Origin: Corynebacterium tuberculostearicum
Lineage (GTDB): Bacteria > Actinomycetota > Actinomycetes > Mycobacteriales > Mycobacteriaceae
Length of the DNA stretch: 64,000 nucleotides
NCBI RefSeq assembly: GCF_016894265.1
Contig: NZ_CP069791.1
Span: forward strand, 2,356,001 to 2,420,000
Direction of reading: 5' to 3'
The notes beneath the pieces are model-generated. The model ran no database searches, was not told where the DNA came from, and saw only the letters and a program-made list of their open reading frames with translations. The stretch's first letter is position 1, and every line of letters starts with the position of its first letter. The translations under genes and the position numbers were made by a program. Positions 8,968 to 17,473 of this stretch are shown one piece after another.

Positions 8968-10541
8968 TGCACATTAATTTTGTGGGCACGCGCGCATTGC
9001 TCATTGACCTGGATGGGCTAAATCAGGTCATGGATTGGCACGCGGCGCTTTCTGCCAAGCCGTTGAAGAATCAGGTGGACTGCATCGCGGCCGCCACTAC
9101 CCTACTGCTGACTTTTGAAGCGCCCGATTCGGCACGGGATGCAGCGGAATTCTTGCAGGACTTCTCCCCTGCCACAGCCGCGACCGCAGAGGCGCGCACG
9201 GTAGAAATCGATGTGCTCTATGACGGCGAGGATATCGATGGGGCCGCAGACCTGCTTGGCCTCTCGCGCGAGGCACTCATTGAGTGGCATACCGCCACCG
9301 AGTGGACCGCGGCCTTTGGTGGCTTTGCCCCGGGATTTACCTACTGTGCGCCGTCGGACCCCTCCCAGGCGCGTGCGGTGCCCCGGCGGTCCAATCCCCG
9401 TACCGCGGTGCCGGCCGGTGCTGTGGGTATCGCGGGTGAGTTTTCTGCGGTGTACCCGCGCGTTTCCCCGGGCGGCTGGCAGCTGCTGGGCACCACCAAT
9501 ACGCCGATGTGGGATTCCAATGCCAACCCACCGGCCTTGGTACAGCCGGGTGACCGCGTGCGCTATCGCAGCGTGGATAAGCTGCCGGAGCTTGTTGATC
9601 ACTCTGCCCGCTCGAAGCGCGCCCCTGCCCGCTTGCCGCGCATGGAGGTTATCGATGCCGGCCTGCTCACCCTCTACCAGGACTTGGGACGCCCCGGTGT
9701 GGGCGATCTCGGCGTGACCCCCTCCGGGGCCGCCGACCGCGCCGCCGCCGCGACCGCCAACGTGGCCGTGGGCAACCCGCGCGGGGCAACAGTGCTGGAG
9801 AATATCGGCGGCATTAAGCTCCACGCGCTCACCGATACCGTCATTTGCGTCACCGGCGCGACCGCGCGTGTGCGCCTCGGCGAGATGCCGGTTCACCTTG
9901 CTCGCCCCGTGCTGGTCACGGCCGGGCAAACCGTCACGGTAGACCCTGCGACGGTAGGCATGCGCAATTACGTTGCCATCCGCGGCGGCATCATCGCCGA
10001 ATCCGAGCTCGGCTCGGCGGCCACCGACGTCCTTTCTGGCCTTGGCCCGGACCCGGTCACCACCGGCGATGTCATCGGCGTGCTGCCGCGCTCTACCGGC
10101 ATGACCGACGCCCAGCTGGCCAACCCACTGCGCGTGCGTGAAAGCTCCGATGGAAAAACCCGCGCCACCCTGCGCTGCGTACTCGGACCGCGCGATGACT
10201 GGTTTGGTGATAATGTTTCCGCCTTCCTGGATACCGAGTGGACCGTCACCTCGGATTCCAACCGCGTGGGCCTGCGCCTCGATGGCGAAGAACCAATTGA
10301 ACGCGTTAAAGACGGCGAGCTCCCCTCCGAGGGCATGGTCGCCGGCTCGATCCAAATTCCGCCCAATGGCAAGCCCGTGGTCTTCCTCCGCGATCACGCC
10401 GTGACCGGTGGCTACCCGGTCATCGCCACCGTATTGGAAGAAGATATCGATATCGCCGCGCAGCTGCCGCCCGGCGCGCGCGTGAAATTTGAACTCGTAG
10501 CACCCCAAGCCTTAAACACTGGAGAACAGAATGCAGATTAA
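8967..10541 (+). CDS. pxpBC: 5-oxoprolinase subunits B and C fused (KipI-KipA type)
   Basis: This 524-residue fusion joins PxpB (about 1-200; FAPGFTYCAP, AVPAGAVGIAGEFSAVYP, PGGWQLLGTT) to PxpC (about 225-515; VIDAGLLTLYQDLGRPG, VTPSGAADRAAAATANVAVGN, NYVAIRGGI). In Bacillus the two are separate genes, kipI and kipA. Fusion fixes a 1:1 ratio in the 5-oxoprolinase complex with PxpA. The start overlaps the pxpA stop by one base, and the end overlaps the next gene by 11 bases, which indicates translational coupling. Confidence 0.92.
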   Translation: MHINFVGTRALLIDLDGLNQVMDWHAALSAKPLKNQVDCIAAATTLLLTFEAPDSARDAAEFLQDFSPATAATAEARTVEIDVLYDGEDIDGAADLLGLSREALIEWHTATEWTAAFGGFAPGFTYCAPSDPSQARAVPRRSNPRTAVPAGAVGIAGEFSAVYPRVSPGGWQLLGTTNTPMWDSNANPPALVQPGDRVRYRSVDKLPELVDHSARSKRAPARLPRMEVIDAGLLTLYQDLGRPGVGDLGVTPSGAADRAAAATANVAVGNPRGATVLENIGGIKLHALTDTVICVTGATARVRLGEMPVHLARPVLVTAGQTVTVDPATVGMRNYVAIRGGIIAESELGSAATDVLSGLGPDPVTTGDVIGVLPRSTGMTDAQLANPLRVRESSDGKTRATLRCVLGPRDDWFGDNVSAFLDTEWTVTSDSNRVGLRLDGEEPIERVKDGELPSEGMVAGSIQIPPNGKPVVFLRDHAVTGGYPVIATVLEEDIDIAAQLPPGARVKFELVAPQALNTGEQNAD

Positions 10542-12312
10542 GACCGTCCTCATTGCTAACCGCGGCGAGATTGCCGTGCGTATCGCCCGCGTCGCCCGCG
10601 ACCTGGGCATTAAGTCCATCGCCATTTATTCCGAAGCAGACGCTGGTGCCTTGCATACCCAGGTAGCGGATGAAGCTTATGCGCTGCCGGGCAATACCGC
10701 GGCCGATACCTACATGAACGTGCCCGCGCTGCTTGATATCGCGGTGCGCGCCGGCGCCGACGCCATCCACCCGGGCTACGGCTTCTTGTCCGAGAACGCC
10801 GACTTTGCCCGCGCGGTTACCGAGGCCGGCATGATCTGGATTGGCCCTTCCCCGGAATCCATCGAGTTGCTCGGTGACAAGATCGCTGCGCGCCGCGTGG
10901 CCGAGGAAGTCGGCGCGCCGCTGGCACCGGGTACCTCCGATCCGATCGATGACTGGCAGGAGGCCCGCGCCTTTGCCGAAGAGCACGGCCTGCCCATCGC
11001 TATCAAGGCCGCTTATGGCGGCGGCGGACGCGGCTTGAAGGTCGTGGACAATATGGAAGAGATTGAGGGCGCGTTCAACTCCGCCGGGCGCGAGGCCATG
11101 GAGGCTTTCGGCCGCGCCGAGTGCTACGTGGAGAAGTTCCTCACCCACCCGCGCCACGTCGAGGCCCAGGTGCTGGCCGATGCGCACGGCAATGTGCGCG
11201 TGCTCGGCACCCGCGATTGCTCCACCCAGCGCCGCTTCCAAAAGCTCATTGAGGAGGCTCCGGCGCCCGCGCTTTCCGACGCCCAACGCAACGGCATCAT
11301 CGAAGGCGCGCGCTCCATTTGTTCCAAGGTGGGCTACACCGGCGCCGGCACCGTGGAATACATCGTTTCCGAGGACGGCACCATTTCCTTCCTCGAGGTC
11401 AATACCCGCGTCCAGGTCGAGCACCCAGTTACCGAGGTAGTCACCGGCACCGATATCATCGCCGAGCAATTCCGCATCGCGGCCGGCGAACCGCTGTCCT
11501 TTGATGAGGATCCGCAGTCCCAGGGTCACGCTTTTGAGTTCCGCATCAATGCCGAGGACATCCTCAATGGCTTCGCCCCGTGCCCCGGCACCATCGTCTC
11601 CTTCGAGCCGCCGACCGGCCCGGGCATCCGCGTGGATTCCGCGGTGCGCTCTGGCTCTATCATCCCGCCGTACTATGACTCCCTGATTGCCAAGCTGGTG
11701 GTGTGGGGCCCGACCCGCGAGATTGCCCTGGCCCGCGCCCGCTTTGCCCTGCGCGAGTTCACCGTCACCGGCGTGCGCACTGTACTGCCGTTCCACCGCG
11801 ACATGATGGATGAGCCAGCACTCATCGGCACTGCTGCACCGGCCGAGGACACCGCTGCCGCTGGTGCCTCTGAAATCGGTGTTTTCACTGACTGGGTGGA
11901 TCACAACTACCGCCCGTCCGCTACTAACCAGGTGGAAAAGGTCGAGGCCATCTACACCCAGCGCCGCACTGTGGCCGTGGAAATCGACGGCAAGCTGGTC
12001 AACGTCGGCGTGCCCGTGGACTTCCTCGCCGCGCCGGGCGCCGGCTCGGCCGGTGGTTCTGCCTCCACCGCGCCATCTTCGGCCGGCGCGCAGTCCACCG
12101 ATGACAATGCGGTCACCTCCCCGTTCGAGGCAAACCTCGTGGCCTGGAACGTTGCGGACGGCGATACCGTGGCCGAGGGCGATGCCATCGCCACCGTCGA
12201 GGCCATGAAGATGGAATCGGCCATCAAGGCTCCGCGCGGCGGTACCATCAAGCTCCTGGCTGCAGAAGGTGACCGTCTGGATTCCTCCAAGGTCATCGCG
12301 ACCATCGATTAG
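10531..12312 (+). CDS. Acyl-CoA carboxylase-type biotin carboxylase with biotin carrier domain
   Basis: The 593 residues comprise a biotin carboxylase (about 1-445: [47 protein letters not shown]) and a C-terminal biotinyl domain with VEAMKMES, whose Lys is the biotin site. It resembles AccBC at 53989 in layout, but no carboxyltransferase is adjacent. It is coupled to pxpBC by an 11-base overlap. Biotin carboxylases recur next to pxp genes in bacteria, yet PxpABC itself needs only ATP, so the role of this subunit is open; it may use a distant beta subunit. The BirA at 33618 would biotinylate it. Confidence 0.88.
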   Translation: MQIKTVLIANRGEIAVRIARVARDLGIKSIAIYSEADAGALHTQVADEAYALPGNTAADTYMNVPALLDIAVRAGADAIHPGYGFLSENADFARAVTEAGMIWIGPSPESIELLGDKIAARRVAEEVGAPLAPGTSDPIDDWQEARAFAEEHGLPIAIKAAYGGGGRGLKVVDNMEEIEGAFNSAGREAMEAFGRAECYVEKFLTHPRHVEAQVLADAHGNVRVLGTRDCSTQRRFQKLIEEAPAPALSDAQRNGIIEGARSICSKVGYTGAGTVEYIVSEDGTISFLEVNTRVQVEHPVTEVVTGTDIIAEQFRIAAGEPLSFDEDPQSQGHAFEFRINAEDILNGFAPCPGTIVSFEPPTGPGIRVDSAVRSGSIIPPYYDSLIAKLVVWGPTREIALARARFALREFTVTGVRTVLPFHRDMMDEPALIGTAAPAEDTAAAGASEIGVFTDWVDHNYRPSATNQVEKVEAIYTQRRTVAVEIDGKLVNVGVPVDFLAAPGAGSAGGSASTAPSSAGAQSTDDNAVTSPFEANLVAWNVADGDTVAEGDAIATVEAMKMESAIKAPRGGTIKLLAAEGDRLDSSKVIATID

Positions 12313-12325
12313 CGCTCGCACCATC

Positions 12326-12359
12326 GTTATGCACCTCATTTCAATGTGAGGTGCATAAC
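12326..12359. promoter_or_regulatory. Perfect 13-bp inverted repeat between the carboxylase and gntR genes
   Basis: GTTATGCACCTCA and TGAGGTGCATAAC are separated by 8 nt and followed by a T run (12360-12364). It can end transcription of the pxp operon. It also lies only 20 nt before the gntR start, where it could act as an operator or leave the regulator mRNA nearly leaderless. Confidence 0.6.
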
Positions 12360-12379
12360 TTTTTAGTACAGTTGTGGTC

Positions 12380-13000
12380 ATGCTTTCCCAGTCTGTCGCC
12401 TCCGAGCTGCGCGAGGCCATCTCTGCCGGCGAGTTTCAGCCGGGCGAGCAGCTCAGCGAGGTCAAGGCGGCCGAGCGCTTTCACTGCTCGCGCAATACCC
12501 TCCGCGAGTCTTTCACTAGGCTTGCCGCGGAGCGCATTGTCGAGCGCATCCCCAATCGCGGCGTCTTCCTCGCGACGCCGGATACTGACTATATCCGTGA
12601 CCTCTTTGCCGCCCGCGCGGCCATCGAACCGGCGGCGGTGCGGTGGGGCGCTTTTGCCGACGCCCCCTCGCTCGTCACCCTCACTTCCTCCGCCTTCGAC
12701 TACGCGGCACGCGGCGAGCACCAGGAAGTCTCCGCCATCAACCAGCGCTTCCACCGCACGCTGGTCGCCGCGCTGGGCTCGCCTACGCTCAATGAGCAGA
12801 TGGATAATCTTCTCGCCCGCATGCGGCTCACTTTCCTGCTGGCCATCCCGCGCTACCCGCAGCTGCATGCGGACCACATTCAAGGAAATATCACCTTGGC
12901 CACGCTCATCGCGGATGGAAAACGCCGCGAAGCCGCCACGCTTGCGCATGACAGCCTCATGAATACCTGCGAGAAGATCCTCGCCGTGCTGGACGATTAA
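12380..13000 (+). CDS. GntR-family regulator, FadR/FCD subfamily
   Basis: The 206 residues contain an N-terminal winged helix (about 1-70; LREAISAGEFQPGEQLSEVKAAERF, NTLRESFTRLAAERI) and an all-helical FCD ligand domain (DLFAARAAIEPAAVR, FHRTLVAALG, DHIQGNITLA). Such proteins sense small acids. Encoded between the two arms of the 5-oxoproline cluster, it probably responds to 5-oxoproline or glutamate and binds the TTGTTCAACAA sites at 8177 and 15074. The ATG at 12380 or the GTG at 12374 could start it; neither has a ribosome site, so a leaderless mRNA is likely. Its end overlaps the convergent DUF1445 gene by 4 bases. Confidence 0.88.
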   Translation: MLSQSVASELREAISAGEFQPGEQLSEVKAAERFHCSRNTLRESFTRLAAERIVERIPNRGVFLATPDTDYIRDLFAARAAIEPAAVRWGAFADAPSLVTLTSSAFDYAARGEHQEVSAINQRFHRTLVAALGSPTLNEQMDNLLARMRLTFLLAIPRYPQLHADHIQGNITLATLIADGKRREAATLAHDSLMNTCEKILAVLDD

Positions 13001-13767
13001 GGAATGAGGAAATCTTGATCCCGGGCGTTGGTCACGAGCATCTGGCCCGGCGCGTGCGTAATAGCTAAGCGCGGCTTAGATTCCATCACGATGGCCTGCG
13101 GGGTCACACCACAGGCCCAAAAGACCGGCAGGCAGCCCTCTGGCACTTCGCCCGGATCGCCAAAGTCGGGGCGGGACAGATCCTCAATGCCAATGGCCGC
13201 CGGGTCACCCACGTGGACCGGGGCGCCGTGAACCGATGGGTAACGGGAGGTAATCCGCACGGCATCGGAGACCTGCGCGGCCGGAATCGGGCGCATGGAG
13301 ACCACCATGGGACCAGAAAAGACACCGGCCGGAGTGGTGGGAATCGAGGTCTTAAACATCGGCACGTTGCGCTGCTGGGCGATGTGCGCGACCTCAATGC
13401 CGTTATCCTGCAGCGCAGTCTCGAAGGTAAAAGAGCAACCGATAAGGAAGCTGACCATGTCTGGGGTGTAGTACGAGGTGGCGTCGGCAAGCGTGGCTGT
13501 ATACTCGCCGTTTTCAAAGACGCGGTAGGCCGGAATATCGGTGCGGATGTCCCCACCCGGCAGCAGCCCGGAGGTATACTGACCAGCTTCCAGCACGCCC
13601 ACAATCGGGCACGGTTTGGGATTGCGCTGGGCAAAGAGCAAGAAATCAAACGCGTATTCCTGCGGCACGGCCAGCAGGTTAGCCTGCATGAAACCGCGGG
13701 CGTGCCCGGCGGTGGTGGCCATGTCATGCCTGCGCGCATACTCGCGCACCTGCTCCGGGGTCTGCAT
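12997..13767 (-). CDS. DUF1445 / YcsI family putative hydro-lyase (D-glutamate cyclase-like)
   Basis: This 256-residue protein matches the YcsI/DUF1445 family: GFMQANLLAVPQEYAFDFLLF, NPKPCPIVGVLE, FLIGCSFTFE, SIPTTPAGVFSGPMVVSMRP and APGQMLVTNA. A mammalian member is a D-glutamate cyclase that forms 5-oxo-D-proline, which fits its location beside 5-oxoprolinase. In B. subtilis, ycsI lies in the ycsF-ycsG-ycsI-kipI-kipA cluster. The start ATG overlaps the NRAMP stop by one base (TAATG), so the two genes are co-transcribed. The reaction is inferred from family and context, and the ligand is not shown by the sequence. Confidence 0.85.
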   Translation of the reverse strand: MQTPEQVREYARRHDMATTAGHARGFMQANLLAVPQEYAFDFLLFAQRNPKPCPIVGVLEAGQYTSGLLPGGDIRTDIPAYRVFENGEYTATLADATSYYTPDMVSFLIGCSFTFETALQDNGIEVAHIAQQRNVPMFKTSIPTTPAGVFSGPMVVSMRPIPAAQVSDAVRITSRYPSVHGAPVHVGDPAAIGIEDLSRPDFGDPGEVPEGCLPVFWACGVTPQAIVMESKPRLAITHAPGQMLVTNARDQDFLIP

Positions 13768-15002
13768 TATGCCCACAGCTCGGTGATGCCGGAGAAAGCC
13801 TTGAAGCCGATGATGATGGTGAGTCCCCACGCCAGGGTGCCGATAATCAGCAACCACTTGGGATACTTGTATCCCTGCAGGAGGTCGCGGCGGCGCCAGG
13901 CCACCCACATCACGAGGGCGAAACCGATGGGCAGGATCAGGCCATTGATGGCACCGGCGAAGATGAGCAACTTCTGTGGCGCGGAGTTGATGGCCACGAA
14001 GACTACCGTGCACACCGCAATGAAGACGATGGTGAGGATATTGCGGGTGCGCGTCGAGGTGTCCTGGGAGGTCACGAAGGATACCGAGGTATAGGCGGCA
14101 CCGATAACCGAGGACAAACCGGCCGCGAAGAGGACCACGCCGAAGGCACGCAGGCCAAACTCGCCGGCGGCATTGTAGAAGGCATCGGCCGCGGTGTTGT
14201 CGTCCGAAAGCGCCACGCCGGTGGCCACCACACCGAGGACCGCCAAGAAGAGGAGCATGCGCATGATGCCAGTGACCACAATGCCGCTTACCGAGGTATA
14301 GGTAATGTTCTTGACGTTTTCCACGCCGGTGTGGCCGGAATCGATGAGGCGGTGCGCGCCGGCAAAGGTGATATAACCACCCACGGTGCCACCGATGATG
14401 GTGGTGATGACGAAGAAATCGATTTCGCCCGGCGCGACGGCATTCTTGAGCGCCTCGCCCACCGGTGGCTGGCTGACCACAGCAACGTAGAGCATCAGCA
14501 GGATCATGACCGCGCCCAAGACCGCGACGAGGCGGTCAAGCGCCATGCCTGCCTTCTTGGAGAGGAAGATAAAGATCGCGATGGCCGCGGCAATGACGCC
14601 GCCGATGCGCGAATCGATGCCCAGCATCGCGTTAATGCCTAGGCCAGAACCGGCAATATTGCCGATATTAAAAACCGCGCCACCGATGAACACGAATACG
14701 GCAAGCACCCAGCCCAGGCCAGGGAGCACGGTATTGCCCAAGGTATTGGCCCGCATACCGGTCACGCAGAGAACGCGCCACACATTGAGCTGGATAGCGA
14801 TGTCCACGAGGATGGACAGCATAATCGCAAACGCGAAGGATGCCCCCATCTGCACGGTAAAGACCGAGGTCTGGGTCAAAAATCCCGGACCGATGGCGGA
14901 GGTGGCCATAAGGAACATGGCACCGGCCATGGCGCCGAGGCCTTTGGGCGGGGTCTTGTCCCCCGCCTGCGCCGGAGTGGCGTGTGATGTCTCAGCACTC
15001 AC
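13767..15002 (-). CDS. NRAMP-family transporter (YcsG-like)
   Basis: This integral membrane protein of 411 residues has about 11 helices. It belongs to the NRAMP-like superfamily, as does YcsG of the Bacillus 5-oxoproline cluster. Visible blocks include GPGFLTQTSVFTVQ, FAFAIMLSILVDIAIQLNVWRV and GFALVMWVAWRRRD. The classical metal motif DPGN is replaced by SAIGPGFLTQT, so this group may not move metal ions. Context suggests uptake of 5-oxoproline or a related amino acid. It is expressed with the DUF1445 gene, probably from a promoter carrying the shared operator at 15074. Confidence 0.8.
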   Translation of the reverse strand: MSAETSHATPAQAGDKTPPKGLGAMAGAMFLMATSAIGPGFLTQTSVFTVQMGASFAFAIMLSILVDIAIQLNVWRVLCVTGMRANTLGNTVLPGLGWVLAVFVFIGGAVFNIGNIAGSGLGINAMLGIDSRIGGVIAAAIAIFIFLSKKAGMALDRLVAVLGAVMILLMLYVAVVSQPPVGEALKNAVAPGEIDFFVITTIIGGTVGGYITFAGAHRLIDSGHTGVENVKNITYTSVSGIVVTGIMRMLLFLAVLGVVATGVALSDDNTAADAFYNAAGEFGLRAFGVVLFAAGLSSVIGAAYTSVSFVTSQDTSTRTRNILTIVFIAVCTVVFVAINSAPQKLLIFAGAINGLILPIGFALVMWVAWRRRDLLQGYKYPKWLLIIGTLAWGLTIIIGFKAFSGITELWA

Positions 15003-15073
15003 TATATTTCACCTTTCGTGATGCAGGTCGCATTAGTTTGTGATGCGCATCATCTTAAAGGTTGCTATGCCTT

Positions 15074-15084
15074 TTGTTCAACAA
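15074..15084 (-). promoter_or_regulatory. GntR/FCD-type operator upstream of the NRAMP-DUF1445 operon
   Basis: TTGTTCAACAA is the same 11-base palindromic core found before pxpA, here 72 nt upstream of the NRAMP start. Confidence 0.6.
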
Positions 15085-15117
15085 CTTTTATGCGTTGTGG
15101 GGTGACTCGGGGGTGAT

Positions 15118-16021
15118 CTAGGCTACTTTTCTCGTTCGTTTTCCCAGGTGGCTGGCGATTATCCGCAAAGCCTCGTCCGGCGCTTTCATATCGCTGGGGC
15201 CAAAGCGCAGCACCACGTATCCGCGGTTTTCTAGCGCTCGCTGCCTCTTTATCTGCTGCTTGACCACGTGGGCGGGTGCCTCGCCATAGGTGCCGTCATA
15301 CTTGGCATCGCCATCGACCTCGAGTACCAGCCAGCCATCGAGACAGAGATCTGCCCGATATTTCCCGAGCAGCGGTTTCTGCGGCTCAATTTTCACCTGC
15401 GGGAAACGCTCAATAATGAGGGCTCGCAGATAGGACTCATAGGGCGATTCCGATCCGCCATACGCGTGCTCGATAACCTTACGCATGGCTGCTTGTCCCT
15501 TCGTGCGCTGCATCTTTGCAAGCTCTTCGCGCAGGTCGTATGTGGTGACGTCGTGTTGGCCGAGGGCAGAATCGGTAGCTACCAGGCCATCTGGGAAGCC
15601 GTGTAGCCGAGCGATTTCAAGGCAGGTGCGGGCAGGATTCGTGGCGCGCACACCCGCTATCGACACCATGGATTCTTGAAGGGACTTTACTCGGCGGTAC
15701 CGGTAGCCTTTCGGGGTGAGCCTGCGTGGGGGCACGCTTCCCGAAGGCACCGCTAACTCCACCTCCTCCCCTGCCGTAGAAATTACCCACATTCCCCACA
15801 ACCGCGCGGCCGATTTACCGATGAGGACGGCGCGGTGGATGCTCCACCCGGCAGCGACTACTTTGGCGAATTGTTGTTTTATGGCGCACCCATTGCCTCC
15901 AGGTGGCTGTGGGAACGGCGATCCAGGGCGCTATCTGGGTGAGCTCACCGCGCTGGAGGGCTAAATGGTGCGGACTTTCGGCTCCGGCGTAACGAAGGTT
16001 GATGAAGTGATCTGTAATCAT
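15118..16021 (-). pseudogene. AbiEi-like/DUF559 protein, broken by one frameshift
   Basis: Two minus-strand frames join into one protein. The start is at 16021 (MITDHFINLRYAGAE, QRGELTQIAPWIAVP), a winged-helix-like N-terminus as in type IV antitoxin AbiEi. The downstream frame ends at 15118 with a restriction-endonuclease-like DUF559 region (YRADLCLDGWLVLEVDGD, RQRALENRGYVVLRFG). The frames switch near 15884-15892, where the first reads WRQWV and the second AIKQQFAKVVAAGW. Removing one base restores an about 300-residue product, close to the intact relative at 29590 (287 residues). It may be a decayed gene or a sequence error. Confidence 0.75.
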
Positions 16022-16110
16022 GGTTTCATCTTCTCGGCTGGCGGGGCGGGGCGCGCTTCATGAGGCTCAGGAAGGTGAATTTCCGAGGACCTTGAGTGAG
16101 GGGCGGAACT

Positions 16111-16201
16111 TTAGGTCCAAGGTGATCGGGCCGATTTGAGGGCGTTGAGGCTGATTTGAGGGCGGGTTGTGCTCAGATCGGCTCGATCACATTCGACCTA
16201 A
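16111..16201. repeat. 91-nt palindromic repeat, upstream copy
   Basis: The arms 16111-16140 and 16172-16201 (TTAGGTC...GACCTAA ends) pair at 26 of 30 positions around a 31-nt centre. A 91-nt copy in the same orientation lies at 17333. The two copies are roughly 70-75% identical by eye and bracket the RNase H-like gene. Confidence 0.75.
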
Positions 16202-16272
16202 GGAGAAGTAGTTCACAGCGGCGGTGTGGGGGATAATTCAGCAGCGCGGTTAACCGTGCTTTACTAGAGATA

Positions 16273-17316
16273 ATGGAACCCATCGAGCTCTCAGAACTAA
16301 CCGGTACGCAATCGCGCACCTACGGCACCCGCAAGATCACCTCGGATATGGTCTCGGCACCAATCCATGTTGCGGTCGCGCTCTGGGACGAGCGTTGGGA
16401 TTCCGCCCCCAACGGCACCATCGAAGGCTGGGTCATCGCGGTCAATACCAAGCAGACGCGTTTTGTGCGCCGCGGCCAAACGAAGAAGGGCGATATCGTC
16501 GATATCGCCGTGCGCGAGGTCAAACGCGCGCTCAAGGGACTCGACGGACGAGTGTGGATTGTCACTGGTCGCAGGCAGAATGCGTTGCGAGCGGCACTCA
16601 CGGCTGACGGTTTCACGGTGACGGGAAGCTTTGCGGGAGAAAATAGGGCGTCGAAAAGCGCGAGCTCTGTGCGCAGAAAACAAGCCGGCCTGACCGCCCG
16701 GAAGGCCCGCAAGATGGGTGAGGCGCCGAAAAAGATGCAAGCGACACAGGTAGAGACGCCGAAAGCACACTGGTGGCCGAACTTCTCGCGCGCCTCCTCG
16801 TGGGCCGAGGGCGACGTGGTGCGCATAGCCACCGATGCTTCCTCGGATACCGTATTCAAGGGGTCGATGTGCTTCGTTGCGGGAAACGGCGACTACCGAT
16901 TGCGAACTCGAGAAACCAAGGCGAGCACCGATGAGCTCGAACTCGAAGCACTGACGCTCGCGCTGAAATACCTGCTCAAGGTGGGTGCGCGCAAGGCGGT
17001 CATTGAGTCCGATTCCGTAGCCGCTTTGGAGGCGGTCGAGCAGATTGTGCATAAGCGCGGCTCTAAAGCATCACGGCCGGGGCGCACGTGGCGAGGGGTG
17101 TCTTCAGGTGCGCGGTCGCGATTCCAGCAAGCTTGGGGCGATATCCAAGGCCAATGCGAGGTCGACATTCGCCGTGTGCTCGGGCATGCGGGCGATCCGC
17201 TGAATCGGGCGGCCGACCAGATTGCGTACATGGGGTTGCGCGCGATTGCGCATCCGATGAAGCAGTCTCGCGAGACGCTGCGCGAGGGGATTCAGAAAGC
17301 TCTCTCGGCGTTGTGA
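16273..17316 (+). CDS. RNase H-like protein with extra N-terminal region
   Basis: The C-terminal half (about 183-330) of this 347-residue protein is an RNase HI fold with the complete catalytic set: Asp188 (VRIATDAS), Glu223/225 (DELELEA), Asp247 (VIESDS), His305 (LGHAGDPLNRAADQ) and Asp315. It should cut RNA in RNA-DNA hybrids. Residues 30-120 (HVAVALWDE, GWVIAVNT, VWIVTGRRQNALRAAL) look like a second, catalytically empty RNase H-like unit. A basic Lys/Arg linker (about 125-160) joins them. The gene is isolated and is bracketed by two copies of a 91-nt palindromic repeat, 71 nt before its start and 16 nt after its stop. Confidence 0.75.
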   Translation: MEPIELSELTGTQSRTYGTRKITSDMVSAPIHVAVALWDERWDSAPNGTIEGWVIAVNTKQTRFVRRGQTKKGDIVDIAVREVKRALKGLDGRVWIVTGRRQNALRAALTADGFTVTGSFAGENRASKSASSVRRKQAGLTARKARKMGEAPKKMQATQVETPKAHWWPNFSRASSWAEGDVVRIATDASSDTVFKGSMCFVAGNGDYRLRTRETKASTDELELEALTLALKYLLKVGARKAVIESDSVAALEAVEQIVHKRGSKASRPGRTWRGVSSGARSRFQQAWGDIQGQCEVDIRRVLGHAGDPLNRAADQIAYMGLRAIAHPMKQSRETLREGIQKALSAL

Positions 17317-17332
17317 ACCAAACGCTAAAGGC

Positions 17333-17423
17333 TTAGGGCTGATCTGATCAGGCCGAATTGAGGGAGTTAGGGCAGATCTGAGGCGGCCCAGCCTTCAGAT
17401 CAACCTGATCAGTATGGACCTAA
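17333..17423. repeat. 91-nt palindromic repeat, downstream copy
   Basis: It begins TTAGG and ends CCTAA like the copy at 16111. The arms 17333-17362 and 17394-17423 pair at 20 of 30 positions, including an 8-bp run (TGATCAGG). Where the copies differ (G in the first, A in the second, at offset 17), the partner base changes too (C to T), so pairing is kept. Confidence 0.7.
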
Positions 17424-17473
17424 CGACAATTGGCGCGCTGGGGGTCACATCTGAGCCAGCCGGCCTGCGGAGC

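Noticed and set aside
8967..10541. Urea carboxylase-type allophanate pathway with the amidase at 3187
   Set aside because: The fused protein matches PxpB-PxpC next to pxpA; no urea carboxylase carboxyltransferase with its own carrier is present and the amidase is 4 kb away behind other operons.
10420..12420. Long minus-strand open frame (666 codons) opposite the biotin carboxylase
   Set aside because: It is the shadow of a GC-rich gene; it has low-complexity Gly/Asp/His content, no domain, and overlaps clearly functional plus-strand genes.
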